From positions 7,564,001-7,628,000 of the forward strand of contig JAHQIY010000002.1 in NCBI GenBank assembly GCA_019054805.1: DNA of 64,000 nucleotides. The letters are read 5' to 3'. This stretch comes from Brachionus manjavacas. Its lineage: Eukaryota > Rotifera > Eurotatoria > Ploima > Brachionidae. Below the pieces are notes generated by a model, which was not told where the DNA came from, ran no database searches, and saw only the letters and a program-made list of their open reading frames with translations. The position numbers and the translations under genes were made by a program. This document shows positions 32,566-44,447 of the stretch, in pieces (the first letter of the stretch is position 1; each line of letters starts with the position of its first letter).

Positions 32566-33600
32566 GGTGGTGATCTAAACGCTAGAACAAAGCAAATAGG
32601 GTAAAATGAAAACGGCATCTCTTCGAGAAGGTAGATTTCCGAAAGCATGGAAAACTTCGAACATTACTATTATTCTAAAAAAGGCCTCTACTTTACAAGA
32701 TCCTTTAAATTATAGACCAATTAGTATAACGAGTTGTTTAAGAAAGTTAGTATATTCGAATAGGAACGAATAGTATATTCAAGATTAAACAATTTTTTGG
32801 AAAAATTCACTTCTTATTCAGGAACAATCTGGATTTAGGAAACACCGGCGAACATCAGATAATCTATTTTTTTTTAATTCATAAAATTGTGGAATCATTT
32901 AATAGAAAAAAAAGAGTTTGTGGCCTTTTTTTTGATATTTCTAAAGCCTTTGATAGGGTTTGGCATGAAGGTCTACTTTTTAAATTGATTAAAATGAATC
33001 CACCTCATTACTTGACTAACTGGATTAGATCCTTTTTAGATAGTAGGACATTTAAGGTAAATGTGAATGACCAATTGAGCGACGAATATCAAATAACTGC
33101 AGGTGTTCCTCAAGGCTCAGTAATAAGTCCTCTCTTATTTAGTATTTATATTAATGACATCCCAAAAAGAAACAAAACAAATAATGAATACTCTCTGCTT
33201 TTCGCAGATGATCTAGTTACATTCTTCATTTATAACAAAAAGGGGAACCTAGAAAATAAGATAAATAAATTCACCAACGAACTAGAACAATGGCTTATTA
33301 AATGAAAAATGAAGATATCAGTTGAAAAGTCGTGTTAAGTGTCTTCTCTAGGTACAAAAAACAGAGTGATAATCTAAACTTAAAAATTTATGGAAACAGA
33401 ATAGTGAGCCAAAAAGACATCAAGTTTCTTGGCATTAAATTTGATTCTAAGTTAAACTTTTTAAAATACTGGTTGACGAAATTAAAGAACGCTGCAACAA
33501 AAGGCTAAATATTAATAAGATATTGTCAAATAAAAAATGGGATCTTACTTAAAACACACTAGGAAATTTATAAAAATCTTTAGTCGGATCAATTTTAATT
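32566..33600 (+). pseudogene. LINE ORF2 remnant: endonuclease motif fused by deletion to reverse transcriptase
   Basis: The left end reads GGDLNARTKQIG, the catalytic block of LINE endonucleases. It is joined within about 30 bp to the RT finger block WKTSNITIILKKAS and NYRPISITSC, so several hundred residues are deleted. An open 138-codon part (32,889-33,305) holds RT motif A DISKAFDRVWH, motif B AGVPQGSVISPLL and the catalytic FADD box (residues 105-108). Further frames continue as a DEIKERC/KKWDLT-type end to about 33,600, matching the 24,390 copy. Stops and a small duplication near 32,750-32,790 confirm decay. Confidence 0.8.
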
Positions 33601-35783
33601 AAAAAAAAAACAAGTAAATGAAAAGATCAAAAATATTATTGATATATCAAAAAAATATAATTTTTACTTAAAAAAATACAATATAAATTTAAAGTAATAA
33701 ATGTGTTCATGAAATAAAAATCTTGCCATATAAAATGCTTTTTAGGAATAAAATGGTTGCATTGGAGAAAAAATCTCCGCCACGTTAAGATTTTTTATCA
33801 TTAATGATAAAATTTAATTTAACAACATTGAAATACGAGAACTAAATTTTATTTAAAACAAAAATTTTTACAAAAGAATTTTAGTTTTAGTCCAAGTCCA
33901 GACTTGACATTGACTTGATTTTGACTAACTCTGAATATTAGTTTATTAATTTAAAAAAAAGCGAATTTAATTTAATTAATTTTTTTAATTGATATTGCAC
34001 AATAAAAAATAAACTGATATAACAGAAATTCAGATAACTCCAACAAATGCTCTTTGAACAATTCCAAAATTTTCTTTCCGCTTCTCAAAAAGTCAATTGC
34101 TTACTCATTGTAACTTCCAATCTTTTCTGGGAGGATGTAAGAATCTTTCTTCTTCAAATGGTATCCTTCAAAGCTCTCCTTTCAAATAAATTTTGTCCCT
34201 ATTCTATCAATTATTAAAACTTGACTACTCCATTTTCTCGTAATATTAAAAAATATTAGCAACTAATCAATATTAAAATCCCAAGTACTTTAAAAAGCTT
34301 AGTTTTTAAACCGGGGAATGAAAAAATTTTAAGCAGTTGACATCTGAGTTGAAAAAATTAAGAAAAATTTCGGAATCAAAATTTTTTTAAAAAAATCAAA
34401 TATTTAAATCGAAAAAAAGTTAATCTAAATTAGATTTTTGCCTTTTTTTAAATTTTTAAATTATTTTAAATTTGTGCATTAAAATCCAAGAAAAATTTTC
34501 AATTTCAATTACAATTTCAACTTTGATCTGAATCAATAGGGATCTAAAAACAAATTTAAAAGGAAGGTTATTTGGATAACAAGTATAGCATAGTTAAGCC
34601 CTAACTTCGACTTAATTAATTATTATTCTATTCCATTGGTTTTCAGAACAAATCAAATGTTCAATAATTTTTTCTAAAAGTGTACTTGTACGGGAAGAAC
34701 AACGATTTTTAGATTTAAGTAAAGTTAAAAGGATTTTTGGGTATGAAATCAGGATTAAGTTTTTCTTTCAAAAAATTTTAATTTTATTTATAACATCTAA
34801 TTATTAATTGCAGTTTAGAGCTTCTATTTTACTCAAAAAGAAATGCTTATTCACTCAACAATATTCTGAATAAGATGCAAATCCTAAAAAGTAAAGAACA
34901 ATATTTAAACTTTTTGATTTTTTTTTTCAAAACTATTTAAAATTTCTTTGGTAATAAGCAAACCAAAAACATTTTGGACTAACATTTATTTTGAAAATAT
35001 TTTGTAAACAAACAAATCAGAATAAAATCGGAACTGTTTAAAAAACACAAGTCTCAAGTCAAATCCAAGTCTAGACTTTAATTTTTTTTAAAGCCCGAGC
35101 TTGGAATAATTTATAACAGGTACTAAATTTTACTGAAGTATCGAAAAAGATCTTTTCCCTTTTAAAATTTTTCTGCGAAGGTCTTAAAAACTCGCATTGT
35201 TTAATGTTGAATAGTTTTGTACTTTAAACAAAGTGTTATAGGGCTGATTTACTAAAAGAGATCAGTTGATAAGTATTACTCTTCTTGCTTGATAGATATG
35301 TTATTTTGTGGTTGATTAATATATTATATTCCTAGGCGACTCTAATTAATAGCTTCGAGACGAATATGAAATTATAAAATACGGGAAGCAGAGCTTTTGA
35401 TTGTGAGTAACGAGCCGTTAATAGTGACTATATTTAGACTTTTTAATTTTAAATTATTTAATAAGAAATGATTAGAACTAATTAGCTATTCAGTTTTAAA
35501 AAGCGGACCAAATAAATTTGACTGATCAAACTCTTTTCAATATGTTTGCACGAATTAGAGATAATATTTAAAGAAAAAGATTTTTTGTTAAATTTTCTTG
35601 CCTAAATAAAATAAAACAATTCAAATAATACAATGTTTTCTTAGTACAATGAATACAAGAAACAGAACCACACTACAACAAAAGTGTCTCATTATTCGAC
35701 CTGCATTAAAAATTACCTTTTTTATAAAAATGAAATAAAGAAATTCATGTTTTAACTTAACAAATATTTTTCTAAAGAGTAAA
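33601..35783. other. AT-rich intergenic stretch
   Basis: No gene supported. Slightly richer patches near 34,060-34,230 and 35,270-35,420 give no readable protein. Confidence 0.55.
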
Positions 35784-37160
35784 ATGAATGAAATTTTAGA
35801 ATTCTATTTACCGCAGCTGATTCAATCGGCCAAAAAAGAAAAATTTATCAACGAGAGGTTTTATTTTAAATTGCAAAAAAAAAATAATAAATTTCGAAAA
35901 CTTAAAGGGACCAGACTTATAAATTTATAATCGAAAAGCTTTTGTTAACAGCAGCTGCCAGTAAAAATTCAATTTGGGTCAAAATGTATTGGCATCTGAA
36001 TTCCGAAATCGAACATTTAAGAAAATATATGAATACAGGCTTCGAAAAAGATATAGACTATTTTGATAGACTTTTAGATTATCTTATTCACATAAATTCC
36101 GATTTAAACCAGAATCAGAAATTATTTTTTGATCAATTAAACAAGCTCAATTTAAAGTTGGGTGAACAATTTCATTTAGTTGAAAATTTTGAAGTGATAT
36201 CAGCAATTCATCATTTATTTGATTTTAAAGAGCAAAGAACTAATATTGACGAGGAAAGAAGCATAAACCAGAATCTGTCAACTAAAATACCAATAAAGAT
36301 ATGTTTGGAACATTATAATACTAATTTAAATTTTGAAAAAAATTACTATTATTTTGTTTACAAAACAAATTTCGATTGTCGTCTCGATCATCTAATACAG
36401 CAATCAATACTTTTGATTGATAATATATTGCGAAAAAACGATATTAACTTAGAATTTTTTAACTATAATGTTGCATCAGTTGGGTTTAAAAAAGCGCTAA
36501 TTGAGTTAAATCAAGATACATTTTCAATTATGGAAATGATCGATACACAAAACGTGAACAATCTCGAAGATTTCGTGCGTCTCAAAATTTTTCCCAAAAA
36601 GGACAGCAGTTCAAACGAATATAGAGATTTTTTTTTGGTTTACAGAAGAAGTGTAGCAGGATTTATATTAATTAATTATCTTTATGGTCTCAATCAAAGT
36701 TTAGATAAAATTTTAATTAATAAATTTGGAAACATTTTTTGCATTGAACTGACACGCTTATATACAAATAAACTAATAGATTTCTTTGATAGTTTATATG
36801 GCTCCGAAAAGAAAAAATTTCTTTTTGATATGTTTAATGAAAATCAGATAAAAGTAATAGTTGAACTTGTAGTTGAATCATTTTTAATACTGCGAAAGTA
36901 AGTAAAATTTCTAATTTCCGTAATAAATTTTCGTAAATTTTTATGGCTTAAGGGAAAGAAAAATTTTGATTAACTTTTTTTCTTTGATGCAAAATAGTAC
37001 GATTACAAAATACGATTTAGAACGACTTATTTCACGATTTTTGGAGTCAACCAATGAAAATGAAATTGAAAAAGTTTTTATGGACAAAATAATTAAAATT
37101 TTTTATAAAAAAGATAAAAGTTCATATCTAAGCATGATTAATAGAATTTTTGGACATTAA
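35784..37160 (+). CDS. Uncharacterised helical protein, two exons, with one apparent frameshift
   Basis: The ATG at 35,784 opens a frame (MNEILEFYLPQLIQSAKKEK) that stops at about 35,930. A +1/-1 shift within 35,875-35,910, an A-rich tract and AAAGGG, leads into the 319-codon frame that reads on from about 35,906. A perfect GTAAGT donor at 36,898 and an AG at 36,996-36,997 define a 100-nt intron, and the second exon (36,998-37,160) continues in phase and ends in FGH-stop. The total is about 420 residues. The protein is mostly helical and rich in Ile, Leu, Asn and Lys, without transmembrane segments or known motifs. The single shift may be an assembly error in a homopolymer or a real mutation; the conserved splice sites and long clean frame argue for a gene still or recently functional. 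It may belong with the two unnamed genes upstream. Confidence 0.6.
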
Positions 37161-37389
37161 AAACTCGGTAACTTGAAATTCATGATCGGGAACTTATGAT
37201 CAGAGCTCATTTTTTTAGAATTTCAAATAAAAAAATAATAATCCTTTCAAAACAGAACAAAATAGAATTTTATATTTTTAAAGTTGGTCGATCTGTAATA
37301 AACCTTCTTATTCGGCACTAAACGGGTTTTACTCAATTAAACTAAATAAAAGAAATTAATTGTTTTTAATAAAATTTTTAAAAAAACGA
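37161..37389. other. Short intergenic gap
   Basis: AT-rich spacer between the helical gene and the inverted LINE piece. Nothing recognisable. Confidence 0.5.
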
Positions 37390-38240
37390 CCATTTTTTTT
37401 TAATTAGTTTATCAATTAGACCAAGTTTTATCCTTTCGTTTGTTATATTGTATTGTTATTAGGCAGTTTGTTGATTATGTGTACAATTCGTTTAAGTTCT
37501 ATTATGACATTATATACTTTTGCTTTGTTTTTACGAAAAAAATCTTCAACAATGTCGTTGTGGTTCTTCTCTGATTTAACGTTCCTTTTTTTGCTCTCAC
37601 TAAATAGTTTGAAAATTTCTATGTCAACATTCGACTCACATTTATCTTTAATATTATTTTTCATGCACTTAAAGAAAGATTTTCTATTTATACGGAAAAA
37701 GTCTTTTTTGCTTAAGAAGTTGTTTAACTTCAATTTTATTTTTGTTCTCATCTTGTTTTTTTCTAAACGCTGTGTTAGCTTTTTCATTAAGATTTTGTTA
37801 ATAGTCGTTCGATCTGACCGATACACCTTCCTAGTGCGACGGTATTCGTCGTTTAGTTGTTTGGTTTTCATATCCCACCATCCATTCATTTTCATTTTAT
37901 ATTTCGTCAACAATTTCTCTTCAGTTATCTCATCAGATGCCTCTATAAATATCGCATTTAGCTTGCTTATTATGTTATCCATAAATTTTTCTAAGACTCT
38001 CATATCCTTTAGCTGATAGTCAGGAAGAGTGTCACTATTACTATTTGATAATGCTCCAAGTTTATCAGCGTATATTTTCTTAGTTCTCTCATTCCATATT
38101 ATTCTCTTCGTTAGAATTGTTATGCTATTTTTAGGTTCCATATGCATTTCCATGTTATTGTCAAGAAATACCTAATAATGCTTGTCCGAAACTTCAATTA
38201 GAAAAAAACTTTTGATCAGATAATGATGAAATAATGAAAA
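37390..38240 (-). pseudogene. LINE ORF2 piece: end of endonuclease, linker and first RT residues
   Basis: The minus strand reads VSDKHY near 38,195 (decayed SDH box of endonuclease), a stop, then a 236-codon open part (38,153-37,443). That part has TKRIIWNERTKKIYADKL, MNGWWDMKTKQLNDEYRR and FFRKNKAKVYNVI, the usual linker with the WW...K...Y pattern found before RT in L2/CR1-like ORF2. After the stop the reading resumes as NITNERIKLGLIDKLIK, the RT finger. It faces away from the RT piece at 38,290-39,915, head to head. Confidence 0.7.
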
Positions 38241-38289
38241 CTTTCAGTTTGATACAAAATTTTCTCTAATTAACGAAAATAAAAGTGGT

Positions 38290-39915
38290 TTTTAAATTTT
38301 TTATTTGTTCGCATGCTAAGGTGCAACACATACCCTGACCCAAATTTGTCCTCGGTGGTCAAGATAATTCGAATAAAAGTATAATAAAATAACAAGTCTG
38401 TTGGTAATAACAATATTACAAACGAAATGATAAAATTTGGTCTAAGTGATAAACTAATAAAAATTCTCAAATTGATTTATGAAACCTTATTCAGGTATAA
38501 TGTGATGCCTAAAATTTTAAATATAGGTCTAGTCAAACAACTGGAAAATTTAAAAAAAAAGTTAAAGTGACATAAACAATATGAGACCACTAACCATCTC
38601 GGATTGATGGTCAAACATACTTGAGAAAATTTTATTAGAAGACATACATAAATGTATTCAATTAAAAAGTAATCAGTATTGGTTTAGGTCAAAATCATCT
38701 TGTGGACATGCAGTATTTTCGCTAAAAGAAATCGTCTTATACAACAAGAGATAATCTAAAAGAACATGTGTATGTTCAATCTATGCCAGCAAGGCGTTTG
38801 ATAAAATAAACCGCACAATGTCAAAGTTGTTAAGTGAATTAACAACTTGGATAGTAAAAGTATTGATCAATTATTATGATATATCCAAAATTGTCATAGT
38901 ACTGGGAGAAAGTAAAACATCACCATTCAAAATTACCAGGGGAGTCAAACAAGGTGGGCCATTAAGCCCAGCTCTATTTGCAATATAAATGAAGATGCCT
39001 TAATAGCCCTTTTAAATGGACTAGATCTGGGAGTTAAAATTGGTAGACTCGTAATCAATAACATTTTCTATGCTGATGATATAGAGTTGATTGCAAATAG
39101 TATTAATGAGCTTAACTTGTTACTTAATATCACTGAGACGTATGGAAAAGAATATGAAATTAAATTTAACCCGAACAAAACCAACTTTATGGTCATGTTC
39201 AATAAACAAATACGTAGACAAGAAAATTGGACATAAGAAAAGGTCATATTCCAAAATGAAGAAGTGAAAAGAGAAGTAATAATGAAATACCTTGGAATGT
39301 GGATTGATGAAACATTTAACAGTCGAGTGCATTTTGCTACGCGAATTAAATTGTTTATATTTGGATATCAAAACCTAAAAAGATGTGAATTAACCTCGGA
39401 TGCTGTCACTAGTGATATAAAACTGTGTTTCTTTAAGACGTATATCAGAACGAGATTTAATTATGGACTAGACAATGTTATACTAAATAAGACTCAGATT
39501 AAGAAGATACAAACGTTGGAATCAAAGTTAAAAGGGAATGTTTCGATTAAGAAAAAGAGCTAGAAGTACTCATTTTTTAAGAGCACTAAATATAAATAAA
39601 GTAGATGAGCCTATAGTAAATACTAAAGTCAAATTCTTAATAAGAATTGTAGAATTTGAACTTACAAAATCAATAATACATAATCCCGAATTAAGCAAAG
39701 ATAACAAGAGCCTGCTATACAAAATATAAGTGATTACGAATAGACAAATAATTTATGAGATGATAAAATATGGAAACGAAATAGTCAGACAAACAGTTAA
39801 AAGAAGTGTGGATTGCAGGAAAGATGATGAAGTCATAGATATAATGGAGGAATTGGAGACAGAAGAAGACAATAGAAAAATAAGGTTAAATCGGTTGCTT
39901 CACATCGAGTACTAA
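38290..39915 (+). pseudogene. LINE ORF2 piece: reverse transcriptase and C-terminal region
   Basis: The plus-strand order is NNITNEMIKFGLSDKLIKIL (finger), RSKSSCGHAVFSLKEIV, KITRGVKQGGPLSPALFAI (motif B), FYADDIELIANS (catalytic YADD), then EVIMKYLGMWIDETFNS (thumb). The C-terminal half follows in three nearly contiguous frames ending at 39,913 (RIRLNRLLHIEY-type end). Several frameshifts and stops are present. The first 18 residues overlap the same protein segment as the end of the inverted piece at 37,390-38,240 but differ in sequence. The two pieces are therefore either separate copies or an old inversion with duplication. Confidence 0.75.
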
Positions 39916-40128
39916 TCAATAGCTAAAAAAAAAAGAAAATAAAAAAGGAAATTTATTTGATCATTTTATTTTTTTTTATATGTATTTTATTAGACAAATT
40001 TCATTATTTCTTTTGTACAATACTAATTATTCAAATAAGTACTGGAAGTCCACGATTGACGCTCCAACTCCCAAAATCGCCCTTCCCAAAATCCAAAAAG
40101 TTGCGGCTTTCCTATTCCTATTTAATAT

Positions 40129-41290
40129 TTAGTGAAGACAATGAAGAAAGACTTTTACAACAGAAATTTTCATCTTCCACTTGAAGAGCCATTTTTCTTG
40201 TTCGTCTAAGTATTTGTTTACCTTTTTATCTAGATTTCCTTTTTTCATAAAAATATTGAATGTGACCAAATCATCAGCAAAAAGAAGAGAGTATTCACTT
40301 TTTGTTTTATTACTTTTAGGTATATAATTGATAAGAATATTAAAAAATAATGGACTAATTACTGAGCCTTGAGAAACACGTGCAATAAAATGGTATTCAT
40401 CACTTATATGATAATTTACATTTACTTTAAATGATCTTGAGTCTGAATTAATCCAATGTATTAGGTAAGAGGGATGGTTCATTTTTTTAGTTTATAAATA
40501 AGACCATCATGCCAAACCCTATCGAACGCTTTGAAGATATCAAATAATTTTCTTTCTAATAAATGATTCTACAAATTTCTACTTGTTTATTATTTAATAA
40601 ACCTGATTGCTCCTGAATTAGTAATGAGTTTTTTTCTAAAAAAACTTTAAAATCTTGAGTAGAAGATACGTTCAAAAGTTTTCCTAGACAGCTTGTCATA
40701 CTGATTGGTCGGTAGTTAGCTGGATCTTGTGTTAAAATTGACTTTTTAGGTATGATAGTAATGTCAGCAGATTCCCATGCATTTGGTATTTTATTTTCCT
40801 TTAGACTTAAACTGATAAGATACATAATATCTTCTAGAATATTTTGAGGTATTTTTTTTAAAATTAGGTTGTGAATTTGGTCAGGTACCGAAGCTGCTTC
40901 CTCTTTTAACCTTTTTATCGCTGATGTAATCTCTTTAGTGCTAACAGGCTCGTCAAATTTGCATTGATTTTCCATATTAAAAAACTCAGATTATAATCAA
41001 TTATTTCTCTAACTTTTTGAGGATTAATTAGATCGTTATTCTAAAAGTTTTTTGAAGAAATTCACCAAAATAGGTAGCCTTTTCTTCATCAGTTCTAAGT
41101 TTATTATTTTTAGAGATTTAAGTAGGTATTGATACAGATTCTTTCTTTGATCGAAACTTATTAATTTTTTCCAGAATGGTCTACTTGAAAGCGGATTTTT
41201 TCCCAATTTTTAATAAAATCAGACCAGTTGTGATTCCAAAAATTTTTTAAACTTATTCTTAACTCTGAAGTCATTTGGTTGAATTAAAAA
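40129..41290 (-). pseudogene. LINE ORF2 remnant (linker and reverse transcriptase)
   Basis: On the minus strand a linker block NFWNHNWSDFIKNWEKI lies near 41,240-41,190. Then a 139-codon open part (40,975-40,556) has KEITSAIKRLKEEAASVPD, SADITIIPKK and NYRPISMTSCLGKLL, and a 117-codon part (40,482-40,129) has SFKVNVNYHISDEYHF, ARVSQGSVISPLF and the catalytic FADD box. The two open parts are separated by stops around motif A (SKRSIGFGMMVL). It is the same family as 32,566-33,600, in the opposite orientation. It ends abruptly at about 40,130. Confidence 0.78.
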
Positions 41291-41753
41291 AAAAAAAACT
41301 TTCACTGAAATAAAAAAGATCCCAAAAAAAAAATTTGACACCTAAATAAAAATAATTGATACTTTTTGATTAAACATCTAAATATTTTGATACTTAGAAA
41401 AATAGAGGCTCTACTTCTATACAATCTATTCAAAAACATCTGTGAAAAATGACCAATTTTAATTAAACAACATTAATTGCCAGTTTTTTTATGAATTTTA
41501 ATTTAAAATATTTTTTAGAGATTAATTAGCAAAATTAAAAGATTGATTACAAAAATTTCTCAGATCCAGTGGCATAATCTTAATTAAAGACTTTCTTTTA
41601 TTAAAACGAGTATTTTCTTTTTTTTTAAATCAAGACAAAAAATACGCCTATAAACTTTAGTGAAATAAATTAATGTAAATGGTATTTTTTTGAATTTAAC
41701 CAAAAAAAGTAAAAAAGCAGAATATTTCAAAATTTTAATTTAAAATCTTTAAA
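41291..41753. other. Intergenic region upstream of MRPL20
   Basis: AT-rich spacer without genes. No distinct promoter motif is recognisable by eye. Confidence 0.5.
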
Positions 41754-42410
41754 ATGGTCCATTTAACCAATACACTAAACCGTTTTGGCTACATTCATGG
41801 CCCACATAGGATATACAAGAGAATGCAAGTGTTTAGATTTACATGGGTATAGTCTTTTGCCAATATTTGATGCAATATTACCATTTTAAATTAAGCATTA
41901 TTATGGTAGACACCGAAGATGCTACAAATTAGCCATCCAAAGATTGCACAAGGCCTGGCTACATGCCACACGTAATCGAAAGATGAAAGGTCTTTTATAC
42001 AAAGAGGTTTGTTTTAAGCTCTATTTTTTTTAAATATTAAATTTTTTTTTAGATATGGCAAACTAGAATTGATGCTGCTTGTAAAGAACATGGAATTAAA
42101 TATTTTGAATTTACCGAAAGTTTAACGAGAGTATTTAAAATAAGTTTTTATTTAAGATATTAAATTAAAGTTTTTTTTGAAGCAAAATATTCATTTAAAT
42201 CATGTGGTTTTAAATGATTTAGCTATCTACGAACCAAGGACATTTAAAGTAAAAATAATTTTTTTTGTTACTGTTTCACTTATTCTGTTTTAGAGCTTAT
42301 GTAATGTGGCCAAGCAACACATTGTAAATACTGGCCTATACAATCTTACACTGGAAGAGCCTGAGGGAGTTTTTAATAGATCGATGTTTACGGATGAGTT
42401 AAAGCAATAA
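41754..42410 (+). CDS. MRPL20: Mitochondrial large-subunit ribosomal protein bL20m, five exons
   Basis: Exons 41,754-41,846, 41,896-42,006, 42,053-42,130, 42,183-42,248 and 42,294-42,410 join in phase 0 with four tiny GT-AG introns of 49, 46, 52 and 45 nt. They give 154 residues, against about 149 in human MRPL20. Diagnostic blocks are RHRRCYKLAIQRLHKAW (family: GRKNRCYxLAxRxV), TRIDAACKEHGIKY (family: RIxAASQEHGLKY), LNHVVLNDLAIYEPRTFKSL and the C-terminal AKQH region. The protein binds 23S-type rRNA and is needed for large-subunit assembly in mitochondria; an N-terminal basic segment may serve import. Because every exon is under 120 bp, no single frame is long. AATAAA overlaps the stop codon (42,406-42,411), so the 3' UTR is probably very short. 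Confidence 0.92.
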
Positions 42411-43987
42411 ATGATTTTTAAGAAAAATATTTTTTTGTTGACAATTAATTTGAATTAAATATATATCTAAAAGAAAACGAAAACGCTTCTTTTTTTTCAG
42501 CTTTAAAAAATTGGAATTTTTGAATCTGCAAAAAATCGCAGGATTTGAATTGAAATTGAAATTACATTTTTAGTTTTGATCGGAAATTTAATAGCAAAAA
42601 ATGGTGATTTTGAATGTGAGCGATTTGCTCAATATTTTGAATCAATCAATTTTAAAAAAATAAAAAAAATAATTTAGTTGAAAATAAAAATATTTAGACA
42701 GTTAAGCTGGAAAATCCTTTGATTTTAAATTTTATAAAAATTTTTTCATCAAATGGATTCGAATACTGGGCTTTTTTAGCAATTCGGAAAAAATTGAAAA
42801 TTTTGAAATTTAGCGCTCAAATTTTGGCTATAAAAAGCAAAACATAAAAAAATTCCTTCTAAAGTTCTGGCAATGCAAAATGTCCACAATATCTTAAGAT
42901 TCGATTTTCGACCTCAAATTCGTAATCTGCATATGTAAAAACCCCAGATTGCCAATTAGGGGGGGGGGGATCCATATAAAAATTTTCCGCTACAGGGGCT
43001 CCATAGTTTTTTAATTGTCAAAAGTATGCTTCGGTCTGATGAGAATATCTTTTGCAAACATATACAAAAGATAAATAAATCACATACCATCTTGTAAAGC
43101 AAAAACTTCTCTACTAGAAAATAATTTTTTTTCTTCCAAAAAAATTTTTAGTTTTCAAGATTTTTTCAAAAAAAGCCGAAATTTTACCCATTTGTAATTA
43201 TTCATTAAATTTTATTTTCATGTTTAAAAATTAGTAAGGAACTTTGAAAGATTCATTGATAAATAACCAAATGATATTTTAAATAATTTTTTTGATTTCT
43301 TTTAAAAAATTTCATATAGATAAATGACTATTCAAAAATCTTAAGAAAATTATTTTTTAACAATATTAACAAATTTTATCTTTTAAAAATATATTTAAAA
43401 AAAAAATTAATTTATAATTTTTAAGAGTGATTTGTACATTTCACTCAAAAAATTTTAATGAAATGAAATGATTGTGAGTAAATGATTAAAAAATTATTGA
43501 GTAAATCATACACCTAAAAAAATGAGTGGTTTTGATAGACTTTGATTTTAGAGTAAAATTTTTTTTAAACTGGTCAACCATCAGCCAAACAATTTATTTT
43601 TTATTAGAAATTATTATTTTTTGATTTTAAAGTGCAATTGGTGTATACTTTTTTACCGGAGAGAGATTCAATTTTTTTTTTTACTCAATGGAATAAATTT
43701 CTGAAACCAGGTATAATATCCGATAAAAATGAAATTTGATAAAATTTTTATTTTGCAAAAAATGAGCACTTAATTAAGTGTTATAGTTAAATCAGAATTT
43801 TGTGTTTTTTTATTTAAAAAAAGAATAAATTCATGTTATCACGTCAAGATAAATTGCTAAAAACAGTCTTGAAAATTAAAAGTTTTCAATTAACTAATTA
43901 AAATTTTTATTAGCAAATTTTTAAAACAAAATTTACATAATGGAACCATCTGAAAAACTTTAAAAAAAAACAAAATCTTTATTTGAA
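42411..43987. other. Intergenic stretch with an 11-G run
   Basis: No gene. A run of 11 G at 42,959-42,969 is conspicuous in this AT-rich DNA. The sequence next to it (about 42,870-43,060) is less AT-rich and might be an old element; no inverted ends are seen. Confidence 0.5.
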
Positions 43988-44447
43988 TTAGTTTCGAAAT
44001 TCACGTCTGATTTGAATTATTGTACAAAATGGACAAACTGTTAAAAAATATAAAATAATATTATAATTAGAAAAAAATATAATTTTTAATATGAACTTAC
44101 AGTAAGATGTACAGCAGTCTAAGAAAATATTACCATCTATAGACTTTTTTCCACGAGCTGCATTTCTCAAACAGCACAGACAAAACGGAAAAGTGAAGCA
44201 CTGAAAGCAGGACATTAGAGTGCCTTCACCAGCATCTTGTGAAGCACAATAGGCATAAAGATTAGGACAAAAATGTGCGGTAATAAAATCAGAGCAACTG
44301 TTACAGCAACTGAATAAATCATGCCTGAACTCGCCTGAATGTGGCTGACAATAGATCCTTGAAAAAAATAAAATTTAGAAAAAAAATTCCAAATCTCTAA
44401 GCTTACACTGCCAAATTTGGTGCTTCATAAGCTTTTAAATTTTGCAT
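43988..44447 (-). CDS. PLAC8-domain cysteine-rich protein, three exons
   Basis: Minus-strand exons 44,407-44,447, 44,101-44,357 and 43,988-44,037 join in frame (GT-AG introns of 49 and 63 nt) into 115 residues. The product shows the PLAC8/cornifelin pattern: a Cys-rich FSCCNSCSDF...FCPN segment, a second Cys cluster CFQCFTFPFCLCCLRN, an RGKKSIDGN turn and the end DCCTSYFCPFCTIIQIRREF (family: DCLxxxxCxxCxxxQxxRE). Members are small, membrane-associated proteins linked to cell size, metal (cadmium) handling or cell proliferation in different lineages; the role here is unknown. AATAAA on the minus strand follows the stop within a few bases. The start codon lies 254 bp from that of the divergent DPH2 gene. 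Confidence 0.85.

Noticed and set aside
37453-38016. 187-codon plus-strand frame, very hydrophobic
   Set aside because: It is the antisense of the LINE linker ORF, which has clear family motifs; hydrophobicity comes from complement of Lys-rich codons.
37390-39915. Simple twin-priming inversion of a single LINE insertion
   Set aside because: The two pieces both contain the same RT finger segment with different sequence, so a single event without duplication does not fit. Kept only as an open question.
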